From assembly GCF_008831285.2 (NCBI RefSeq), contig NC_045146.1, positions 8,320,972-8,384,971 of the forward strand: a stretch of 64,000 nucleotides of DNA. The letters are read 5' to 3'. Origin of the DNA: Nymphaea colorata (lineage: Eukaryota > Streptophyta > Magnoliopsida > Nymphaeales > Nymphaeaceae). The notes below the pieces were generated by a model. It saw only the letters and a list, made by a program, of their open reading frames with translations, ran no database searches and had not been told where the DNA came from. A program made the translations under genes and the position numbers. Shown here in pieces: positions 44,800 through 55,842 of the stretch; position 1 is the first letter of the stretch, and each line of letters begins with the position of its first letter.

Positions 44800-46940
44800 A
44801 TAATTTCATGTCATGATATGGTGTTTCTGGATCTTAGATATGGATTTCAGAGCTAGATGTGTACTGAAATATATATTTGAAAGAGTGATTCAGATCAAAT
44901 ATAAGGCAAAAGATTTGGAATGAAGATTGAAAGTGAGATAATGATTGAAAATTTGGAACTAAAGAAAATCATATTATAGATATTGGATCTAAATCATATA
45001 TTCAGATAGAGTCTAACTTAGATTTTATTAGAAAAAAGGGAAGCATCACCTGGGTAGGTCAAGTCAAACTGGGACTGGTTTTAGTGAACTCAGTTTAGTT
45101 GACCAAGCCTAGGATAGGTTTAGTCAACTAGAGATTGGTGTGAAGTTGAATTTAACAGTCATGAGCATACTTGGATAGTATTAAGTTAGGTTCAACATAG
45201 GTTGGAGTTGGGCTTGACAAATGGCCAGTGCTTTATTAGGCAGGTCAAGGCGACCTAAATAGAATTGGATGAATAAAGCTGGTCAATTTGACCAAACCGA
45301 GTTCAATTTTGATAGATACATGGAGGGTTTGCTTGTTGCACTCTAAATCAAGCAGGTTTGGTAAACGAGACTATGCAGGCCCCACTAAGACTAAATTTGA
45401 CAAGTTTAGGGAAATCATGGCTTGTAGGTCGTACATAGATTATTTTTAGCAGGTTTAACAAAATGAGATTGAATGGGTCATGCTGCAAGTAAATTTGGTA
45501 GGTATTGACACATGAGCTCTAGAGGACCTGTGAAGTCTAAGTTAGGCAACTTTCATTAGACATGGTTTGTGGGTTCCACTAGAGCTTAGTTTGGCAGGTT
45601 TAAAGAAACTATGGTTTGAGGGACCTACAAAGCTACTTATGGCAATTTTTTAGTAAACTACGATCTGTGGGCCCTACCAAAGTTGTTTTGGGAGGTTGGA
45701 CTTCAATAAGCTATCCTTTGCATGACCAACACAAATCGTGACTGGTAGAGTTTGGCCTTGAAATTTTGGTGGCATCGAGTACCACATCCCAAATCCTAGC
45801 AAGGTTTAGACTGAATTTCAAAGTTTCTCCATTGTGCTTAAGAAGTTAGTTGCCCTAGAAACACCAAGCGCAAATTGAGAAGAAGTAGAAAAACTTAGGT
45901 TAAAATGGAAAATGGCTAAGTCAGCTGGTTCTGGATGAGATTTTGGTGAGATGAGCTGAAAGGACCCAAATAAATGACTCCCGTAATGTGGTCAATCAAA
46001 AAATCAAGAAACTTGGATCAAATTCTAGCTCAATCGAGCTCTAGATAGAAAGTAGAGTAAAGTGATTAAGTGATCTAAATGGATAAGTTAGTAAACTTTT
46101 AAAACTGAAATTGTACTTTATCACAAATGTCTTAATTAAAATTGAGCTAGGAGAAGCTGGATCTAGTCAAGAAGAAGGTGCACCCAGCTTGGTAGGAGGT
46201 AACATATCAAAATCATGATAAAATTGAGCTCAAACATCAAAATAGACTGATTAGTATTGTCAGGGGTGATATTCTAGCACCTTAAAAACTTAATTGAACT
46301 GAATGTAAGATGAGTAAAGCTAAATCGAGCTTGGGTTAGATTATCCTTAGTGAGACACATAAGCTTGGTTTCGATTAACTTAGCCAGATTTGGGACTGAA
46401 ATGGGTCCAAACCTGCCAATTTTGGGAAGACTGTGACCATAGAGTAAGTTTGAAACTGCCTAGAACAAAAATTCAGAGGTTGTAAAATCCACTAAAGTTA
46501 AACATCTTGTGGAGGGTCTATTTTGGGTTTAGTTTAGACAACATGTGAAAACCTGAAATAATGAATTGCCATTTCTAGAGAAATGGGCCCCACTAGGTCC
46601 AGTTAGGCTAAAATGAGCCTCTCCAAACTGATCCAATCTCTTGTATAAATGATAACTATAGGACTTAAATGGAATCTAGGAGAAGCTTGGATGAGGTCAG
46701 ATTGACCTTAGATAGTTAACTTCTAGTGTTCCACAAAAGGTCAAGGCAAAAAAGATACAAATATTATATAGTTAACCGTAGGGTTAGGTTTTCATAGATT
46801 TTAGGGTAATGGTAGTGCAAGTGGGGGTAAAATGAGACAGTTTGACACTATTCTGAGGTTACAGTACTAACAATTTGGAAAAGGTTAAAGAACAATAATA
46901 AAATGTGTAAGGTAGCGATAAAATGATTTTTTTTGTAGTG
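44800..46940 (+). repeat. CACTA-like terminal repeat DNA ending TTTTTTTTGTAGTG
   Basis: Starts with a GGATCT/GATTTGGA-type tract, then CACCTGGGTAGGTCAAGTC, as at 6.93-7.2 kb. It continues with GTTTAGTTGACC/AGGTTTGGTAAAC-like degenerate repeats to 46.7 kb. It ends with TTTTTTTTGTAGTG at 46,927-46,940, the inverted form of the CACTACAAAAA terminus of plant CACTA elements. No coding sequence. Inference: the non-coding end of a CACTA element lying to the left of 46,940. Confidence 0.5.
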
Positions 46941-47214
46941 TGGAAAATTTGAGGTGTCCATAGATGCCCATCTTTACTGTTAAGCTTGTTGGAGGTCATG
47001 TTTAATGGAAAAAACAGAAAACACCAAATTTTTTGTCCAAGAAAACTAGTTTGGCTTTGAAAGTGTGAGCAAAAGTCTCGATTTTGACTACTAGCTTGCA
47101 TGTACTTGAAAGGTCAAGGTAAATGGAAGTCTCAAGATGGGCATTTAACCTGAACGGGATACAAATGCAGAAGGAATGGTAAAGAAGGAGGGACTCTTTC
47201 AACATAAAGAAGTC

Positions 47215-47890
47215 CCAACTTTGGAAAACATTTTGAAAATAAAAGATGAAATCTCAAATTTAACCCCTTAACCTAACTGAGTTGATGCAAAAGACTAAAC
47301 TGTCATAGCTTTGAATAAAATTTTGAAAATGGGCTCAGTTTAGCCTCTTAACTTGAATGGGTCAAAGCAAGGGAGTCTATGCCTTATAGCTTCAAATAAG
47401 ATTTTGAAGGAAGTAAACTTTTGCAAATAGATTCTAGCTTTAAGATATTATCTGCAATGGGTTGAAGTAAGGGAGCATACCCCTTTTAGCTTCAAATGTG
47501 AATTCAAAGGAAGTAAAATTTTTTAAAACATGCTCAGATTTAACCCCTTAACTTGAATGGTTTGAAAGAAGGATCATATTCCTTTTAGCTTAAGAGAAAG
47601 GCTCATATTTAATCCCTTAACATGAATAGATTGAAGCAAGGGAGCATATATCTAGCAGCTTCTAACAATATTTTGAAGGAAATAAAATTTTGAAAATGAA
47701 CTAAGGTATGACCCTTTAACCTGAATGGGTTGAAGCAATGGAGCATATCTTCTTCACCTTCATCTAGGATGTTGAAAGAAGTAAAGTTTTGAAGACAAGC
47801 TTAGGTTTAACCTCTTAATTTGAATGGTTGAGGTAAGGGAGCATGCCTTGTCTAGCTTTGAATGAAATTTTGAAGGAAGGTGAAGCACTT
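47215..47890 (+). repeat. Degenerate ~70-110-bp tandem array
   Basis: About seven units, recognisable by CCTTAAC(T/C)TGAATGGGTTGA, AAGCAAGGGAGCATA, a TTAGCTTCAAAT block and ATTTTGAAGGAAGTAAA. They start near 47,265, 47,338, 47,440, 47,537, 47,610, 47,710 and 47,808. Units vary in length because sub-blocks are missing. It lies downstream, on minus, of the gypsy pol remnant and may be its 3' untranslated or LTR region. Confidence 0.75.
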
Positions 47891-50379
47891 TTTCAAATAA
47901 GAAAATGTCATAGTTTTTGGGAAAGGAAAGTTTGAATGCAGACTCAACCGATCTTGAACAAAAACTTGGTTAAAGTAAGCTTTAATTCTTTATCATGGAT
48001 GGACTATCCCTCTTACGATGATAGGGAAATATGGGGAAGTTGTCACACTCAACATGAGTGAATTATGTTTAAAAAGTTTCAACCATTTCGTGAACAGACT
48101 AGCAAGTTGTATGAAATGAAAAGAAAGACACCTTTGAAACCATTATGGGGATTAAGGAAACTCCTATGCCCATAAGATAGTAACATAACATCAAATATCA
48201 AAATTTTCTTTGAAAAAGATTTTATCTCTAGTGTGGCTCAATCATTTTTCAAAATTTTCTCATAAAATTTTGGTGCTAGTGTGAAAGACATGAAACCTTC
48301 ATTTTCTAATGGTTTTTTCCAAGTAATCATGATTGGCTTCTCACTATAATTGTCAATTTTCATGGGAGAAATTATCTCCGTTTCTTGGATGTAATGTAAA
48401 GGAATTATTCTCAACTTCATAGAACACCATAGGAGGTCGTACATCTGCCAAATATTGATGCGTTCTACACTTGAGAGTTTGACCCTTTTGATCTTCAGTT
48501 CTTAGCAGACATTTTTCTTTCTTATTTTTTGCTTTTGCTCCTTTTTTTTTTTTGAATTTTGACTTTTGATTTTACTTTTTTTCACTTTTTGATCTTGAAT
48601 TTCAGGCTGACCTTTACTTTTGAGAGAAATACCTTACCACCCTAAAAGCTAGTATGAAACTCCACTGTTTTAGTGGTTATGTATAGTTTTGTCAAATACA
48701 ATGTCATGTCATATCGAGCTTTCTATTGAACTTGTGTAACAGGTGTAGCTTCCAGATCAGTTGGCTTAGGGTAACTGGTGTATAATATCCCTCAAACTTA
48801 ATTAAATTCAAAAGGTTTCTCTAGCATAACCAGACAAAAATTCATAGTCCACATAACTTCACAGAATAAAAAGCTTAACACTCATCCAACACTCTCGAGT
48901 ATTGACCTAGAGGAAGGACTACACTTACCCCGATGCCATCTCTCATCATCTCTTTTACCCCACCTGTTTAAGTTTTGCAAGACATTAAGGCTTCCCTCAT
49001 ACCATTTGCTTACTCAATCTCTTCACATATTTGATGTTCAATACCAATAATGTTTCCTGGTCATGATATCTTAAGTGTCACAAAATTCTTCCCCTATGTG
49101 TCAATTAAGGATATCTTGACTCTCCTTCCCCCATCAACTAACAACGAAAGTTTTGAAACTTCTTTTTTTCTTCAATGAATACAAAAAGTAGAATGAAGGA
49201 CATCCAAAGTGCATAAATGTTTTTTTTAAATAAGATAAAGTTGAATGTTTTTGAAAATTCTTGACGTCAAATGTTATACTACCTAGGTGGGGAACCTCTC
49301 TCTTCCCAAAACAGAGCATGTCTATGGAACAAGGTGGCTGATAAGGTGGGTTGACAGGACTCTCTTGCAAGGCAAAGTTCACCTAGGGGTATTGACTCCC
49401 TATAATAGTTCCTATGACAATGGGTTTCCATAGTCAGTTGTGAAACAATACTTCTCTTTCCTTAAAGATAAAGTCGGGACTAACCAACATGGTCCACTAA
49501 CTCACAAAATGTATAAGATCGGATTCGAATGTTTGAGACCTTAGTTAGACTTCCCATTTGTCCTATGTTTATTTAAGCTAAGGTTGGTCGATTATCAATT
49601 TCCAGTAAGATTCTGAAGTTAGGGTGATCTTGCAAGTTGGTTGCACCACAAATAAATAATTTCCCCTCAAACTCTCTCATTATGGGTTCTCATGGTGGTA
49701 TAGCTCTTAAGGAAAACGAAATCCCTTGAATTCTCTTGTATATGATTTCCTTATAAGAGTAACTCCCACAACAGATTAACCTATCCTTGTATAGGATAGG
49801 TTGATAGAGTTAATTCCACAACAGATTATCATAACTAACTAGAACACCACTTTTGAAGTTGAAAGGATATGGGTGAAAGAATTGAACTTACAACTAATTC
49901 TTACAACTGACTAGGATATGCTGTCAATGTTATAAAGGATAGTGTGAAAGGGTTGATCCCATAACCAGTTCTCCTAACTAACTAGAACACCACTTCCAAA
50001 AGTTTGGTTTTTGTTAAAATCATTGTATGTTGCTTTCAAAATGCTGGCATGGTGACTAGATTTGACTTGTTGAAAAATTTTGGCCTTGAAGAAAGCAAGT
50101 TTCCTTTTATAAATGAAAAGTAAAAACATGAATAATTCAAGCAATTGTAAATGGGAAATCATGTAGAATGCCCATTGCATTGATTTGGAAAACTCTTTTG
50201 AATACCCTTTTCAACTAATGTAGGTCATGTAAAGCTTGAAGAGTAAGGTACAAGTTCGGAACTAGGGACTATAAAGATTTCCTAGTGTGATAGTTAAAGT
50301 AAAGATGTTCCATTATAGGGAGAAATGTTATGATGTTAGCATACATGGCCACTATGTGGAGAAAATTGGAAGTAGAAAG
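47891..50379. other. Non-coding DNA, probably gypsy UTR/LTR sequence
   Basis: No gene. At about 49,740-50,000 short blocks such as CCACAACAGATTA and CTAACTAGAACACCACTT repeat at irregular spacing. A long T-run lies near 48,545. Its place just 3' of the minus-strand gypsy pol suggests element UTR/LTR, but no terminal repeat pair was found. Confidence 0.35.
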
Positions 50380-52960
50380 GATTTTATAGGATCATAGGTA
50401 AAATTTCTTGAGACATAAAACATTTATAGGATCTAAAAGTTTTATACCATTGACATCAATCAACCTATAGGAATTCCCAAGCAAGTTTTTTAATTATATT
50501 GGGTCCATTCTAGTTACGGGCCCACTTGCTATGTCGCCTATTCTTCAAATGGAATTTTGATATGAGGACAAGGTCATTTATCTTGAACTTTCTCTTAGTG
50601 ATACACTTAGCAAAGTGGCGGTTAACTGCTGGCAACATGCTTCATCATATTTTGCCACTTTCAGTTCTTTTTTGTCAAACATGTTAGGTTGTACTAGTCT
50701 CTGTTATTGATAGTGACTAGGAGCAACTCAGTGAACGCTACAAATTTGAGTGCATGCCTCTGCATGTGCAATGGTAAGATCACATCCATCCCATACACCA
50801 ACCATGAACGAGTAGCATTAGTTGGGATGCAAATGGCAGTATGATAGGTTTGATGGCATCTATCAATTTGATGAAGTATATTGTGGCTGCCAAAAAATAT
50901 TTGTGGCTACTTGAGGCTACAAGAATGATGGGGTCGACCATGATGAAGGCCCCATATAGTGAATGACCATGGTGATACCATTGAATGAATGCAAGCTGTT
51001 GACGATCGAATGACATCTGCAACGGATCTAGCATTTGATGCATCTTTTGACATAATCATGATAGTCTTTTTTTCATTACCTTCCAACGTTGCTTGTCCAT
51101 TTTTTATTGCCTACATGACTTCCATGGATTATATCATTGGCCTCCTCAACAACTTGAAGTAATCTAGATAATAGACATATTCAAAACTAAGACCTATCCT
51201 ATATGTACTCCTGCTAGAATGAAATAGCAAGAAGGCATCCATTGGATTGCCATCATTTCTTTCTAGGGCATGTCAGTTGGGAATCCACCCATTCCTAGGT
51301 AGTTCTTGATATCCTAGAACCAATGAGCTCTCTTGACTTCTGCTTGATTGACATGTTCTAGAATGTCGAAGGCCGGTTGTTCTCCAAAGGATCTGCAAGA
51401 CCCTTGACCATTGAACATCACAATAGAATTCAAACTAGCCAACCCATTAGTAATCTCATTATATTCTCTCTTAGCGTGGAAAATTTGAATATCTTCAAAG
51501 TTCTTGATGATGGATCGAGCCAAATCTTGGTATGAAATTAACTTGTCATCTTTGACTTGCCATTCTTGTTAGACTTGGGCAATGAGGAGAGAGTCACCTC
51601 AAGTATGTGTCTGCTTCACCTAGAGTTCTTGTAGTATTCAAAGTCCTTGAATAAGAGCTTCATGTGATATGATGCCATGTGTACAAGAAAAGGTGAGCTA
51701 CAAAGTATAAGGAATCATTTCCTTCTTGAGAGGAATAACTAGCACAACAATCCTTACACCATTCATATTCTTTGAGCTTTCAAAGAATAGATTTCATACT
51801 AGACGCTCAACATGCAAAACTTGTTTATTAGGAAAGTCATCTTTCATCTTGATTTCCTCGGCCAATGGGAAGTTGGCCAACTGATCCACAATCACTTGAC
51901 CATTAATAGATTTTTGTGAAATATATTATAGATCATATTGTGTCAAGAGCATTTGCTATTTAGCAATATGCTTGTTGAGGAACAACTGTTCAATAATCCA
52001 CCTAAAGGATTAAGTTTTGACAGAATCTTAACATCACAGGAAAGTAGGTAGTGCATTTCCAAACCAAAACCAATTATGCTTTCTCCATTGTACAAAGGTT
52101 TTGCTCACATAGTAGATCGCATTTGTACCCTTATTCACATTGATTAAGAAAGCCTCTGCAAACAGATTCATTAACAAAAATATAGAGAAGCAAAGGATTC
52201 CAAGCACATGCCTTTAAAATTGGAGGGTTAAGCAGATGCTTCTTGATCCACTTGAAAGATTGTAGACATTCTAGACCCCATTTAACTTTGACTTCCTTCC
52301 TCAATAGCCTATTGAACGTTTCACGTCTCATAGCCAATTGTAGCTTGAGTGACTATCCATAAACAAAACATGGCAGGCCTAGTTGTACTGTCAACTAAGA
52401 GGTCAATGTTTGGCAAAAAAATGAACATCCTTAGGAGTAGCTTTCATGAGATCCCAAAAATCAATCCAAATCCTTACCTTGTCCTTTTCTTGGGAATGAC
52501 AACTATATTGGCCAGCCACTCAAGATAGTTAATTGTTTGGATGAAGTTTGCCTTAGCCATTCATTGACCATGTCCTCCACTCTTGAATCTAGCTTTTTGC
52601 GCTTCTACTTATCTGGCATGCAGCCTACCTTGAGAATAGGGTGATGTTTCACCAACTTGTTGTCAAGTCTTGGCATGTCATCATATGTCTAGAAAAACTT
52701 CCTTATGGTCTTTTAATATGAAGGATTTTGGGGTGCTCTTCTGTGCCAATGTCGACCTCTTCAGTCGGCTGATTCACCAAAGCTAATGGTTGATCTTGTT
52801 TTCCAAGTTGAGCATGGATGGCGAAAGCTCCTTTGGCAAGCTATCTACTAGCCTTATGTCCTTTCTCTCCTCCTTATAAAGTAGAAACAATCTAGATTCC
52901 TTGAATGAACTTGATGCTTTGCATGTAGGACTTCTCCATGTAAGGTTGGTCACCAATTTC
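50380..52960 (-). pseudogene. Decayed Ty3/gypsy pol, Tat/Ogre clade
   Basis: Read on minus from high to low coordinates. RT: YLEWLANIVVIPKK and FLPNIDLLVDSTT (about 52.55-52.38 kb). First RNase H: FNRLLRKEVKVKWGLECLQS, LLNPPILKACAWNPLLLYI (52.34-52.13 kb). Second, archaeal-type RNase H: HEALIQGL, then GDSLL, EWQVKDDKLISY and IIKNFEDIQIFHAKREYNEI (51.7-51.3 kb). Integrase: VKRCIKC finger followed by VDPIILVASSSHKYFLAA (51.1-50.8 kb), then C-terminal KFKINDLVLISK...KWARN (50.6-50.45 kb). The second RNase H between RT/RNase H and integrase is diagnostic of the Tat/Ogre lineage. Stops and frameshifts throughout; gag and protease not found. Integrase catalytic Asp positions look substituted. Confidence 0.82.
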
Positions 52961-53301
52961 ACCAGTGATCTCTAAAATGCCATGATGAAAATCTTGGAGA
53001 CAAAGTGTTTTGCTACAAGAAATGAAACACATAGAAATGGCTGAAAACAAAAAACTTTGAATGATAAAAAGATGGAGACAATATTTGAATACAATAGAAA
53101 AACATATCTTTATTGATCTAGCAAATGATGAATATAAAATTGTCTTAAATGACCAATTGAAAGTAAATCAAAAGAATAGAACTTTGTTTTGGATTAAAGA
53201 CTTGAAAGACAAAGTTTTTCAAGAATGACATTGTTCCAAATGTCGAACTCAGGCCGGACAAACTCAACTCACCCATTCTTTTTCCTCATACCATATGTAA
53301 A
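52961..53301. other. Flank of the gypsy remnant
   Basis: AT-rich; presumably the upstream part of the minus-strand gypsy element (gag region lost) or its junction. No motif recognised. Confidence 0.3.
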
Positions 53302-55842
53302 CACCACAAAAAAATTTATCATGAATGGCCATTTTACCCTTCTACAAGAAGGTTTCGAAGTGAGATTTTAAAAGTTATTTCAAAATGTAGGAGCTTACTA
53401 TAGGAAACCATGGTCAAACTTACCTTATTTACACACCTAATGCCTAGACTAGAATCACCTAGGTTGCTGCAATCATGTTATATGACCCCAAAATGTCAAA
53501 AAAAGTCAGAAACATTGTTAATGATTTAGAATAAATTCAAATATGGTAATATTTTGCTCTACAAGTTTCTTAGGGCAGGTTAAATAAGCTCACCAACCCT
53601 TTTGACCAGCTTAAGTCAGCTCACCTAACTGAAGTCATCTCACAAGGACATGAATCTACAATTTTAAGGTCGATCTTATGTCCTTAAGTCCAACCAAGTC
53701 TAGAGCATAATTGGAAAACCCAGGAATTAGACTTGGATTGGTGGACAACCAGGTCAATGGGTTAGCGAGTTGACTTAGCAACTCGGTTGAGTATCATCAT
53801 AAACTTTTACAATGTATTTCTATTGTAATCTTGTTGTATAACCTACTGCCTCCCCACCCAACATATAGAAGCATAATCTTGGTTATGATTTGTCAACAAC
53901 TATAACCATAAAGGTGATAATGAACATCAGAATACTTAATTTGCTTGCATTTCTCTCTCTCTCTCTCCCTCTCTCAATTACAAGATACTTCATTGGCCTC
54001 TACACATCTTGAGATTAATGGTGAGAATATATTTGTAAATGGTTGGGCCAGTATTCCTTTCATATCCATCATAAATGCTTTCATGAGAGGAAAAAAAAAA
54101 AGCAAAAAATGGTTAAGAACTTAAGAATCAAGATGAACTTTTACACCTTAAAGTAGTTATTCAGCTGATTCTTGGCAAGTAGCCTGAGTTTTGGTGCTAA
54201 CTTGCATGGGTCTTGACTTGTGGCCCAATTGAGAAGATGATCTCAAGTTGACTTCGATGATTCCCAAGTCGACTTGTTGAGCTAAACAACAATGTTTTAG
54301 GATAGGCTACCTTAGTGGAAATGGAGTGATATTTCACTTACCTTAGTTACCAAGCCCAAATTTCAGTTCTAGAATAACTGACGTGTTTGCACTAGGTCAC
54401 TATCTCTCCTATCTGATAGGGTTGGAGCTGAGTTTTAGTCTTGTTATGTTGAGTTAATTTGAACTAAGTTAGAATAATGATGATAACATATAAATTTATC
54501 TTCCCTCAGTTTGGTTTGAGTTCATTCATCCTAATTTGAGCTCAATTTAATTCTAAATGTCTTGGAGCCCACTATCTCTCCTATTTTTCAGGGGACTGAG
54601 CTGAATTTTAGCTCAACTAGATAGAGTGAGCTTAAATAGAGCTAAGATCAGGTTTATCATATATAAGTCCATCTTTGTTTAGTTTGGATTTAATTCATTT
54701 ATCCCAGTTTTCCCATTACTTGGTACACTCTACAAACAATTGTCGAGCTCAATTCAGGAAAATTAGATCAAATTTTTTTTTATCTTTCAACATATCCTTA
54801 TCAGTAAGTGGCTGAACTAAGCAACCCCAGCCCTACTAGTGGAAATTTCAATGGTAACATGATTTTCAAACCCCCAAAAGTTTCTCTTTATAAATTTGAC
54901 ATTTTAAAATTGTAAATTTTAGAAAATTTGATTTTTAGAATAATCCGAGAGTAAGTTTTTAGCGAAAATTTAACCTAAGCTTATGTAGAAGTAGGCCCAC
55001 AGGATGGTCTAATCAGACCGACCAAACTCAGCTGGAGCCACATAACTATATATAGGGGCAAAATAATCATTTTTTTAGCCTTATTCTTCTGCATTAACAA
55101 AGCATATGTCACGTATAACATTCACGCACCCTAATTCATTGTAGAAAACCTTTCCTACATGAGTTTCAAAGGAGTTAGAGATCTTTAACCTTTACAATTT
55201 TTTTGTATTTTTTCTGCCTTAGCCTAAATCAAATCCATCATTTGAGCATGTTAAATCCAAGATCACACCTAGGAGCAAAACAATCATTTTCTATTTGATC
55301 TATATTTTACACTTGAACCTAGGTTATATGCCATATATACCTAAGTTCATCAAGCTTTTCACTTTCTTTTGTTCAAAGCCCCAGTTTGAAACCCCCACAT
55401 ACATAGCAATTGATTTAGATCTACAACAAAGGGTAAAATAGTCATTTCCTTCTGAATATTGTACCCATGACCAAGGACAAAACAGCCATTTCATCTTCAA
55501 TATTAACAACCCACACTTAGGTTATATGTTATACATATCTAAGTTTATAATATTTGGAGCAAATTATGATCTTATCATAAACATTTTTAAATCCATAAAC
55601 TATAGTCATCCATATATCTTACATGGAATTCTAATCTAAATCACCTATCAATATCCAAGATCCATTCTCTGGACTTTTTTATGGATTTAGACCTTGATCT
55701 AAATCTCAAAACCATATCCATGATCCATGTCAACATTTGTTCTGTACAATTTTCTATGGATTCAGATTAGTATCCCAATCTAAAGTCGAAATGCATATGT
55801 GTGCATATATAACATGTCATGTAAGATTTTGTTCACTATGCC
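53302..55842 (-). repeat. CACTA-like terminal repeat DNA starting CACCACAAAAAAA
   Basis: Begins CACCACAAAAAAATTTATCA, a variant of the CACTACAAAAA terminus, with CTTCTACAAGAAGG close by. About 54,420-55,120 is the inverted counterpart of 7,560-9,130: on minus it shows TTATTTTGCCCCTAT, GGGCTGGGGTTGCTTAG (for GGAGCTGGGGGTTCTTGG), GTACCAAGTAATGGGAA and then two 161-bp-type units with GAGCTCAAA words. About 55,590-55,790 is the GGATCT-rich tract in inverse. So the block order is that of 6.9-9.4 kb reversed. The chromovirus interrupts it at 55,843. Confidence 0.6.
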
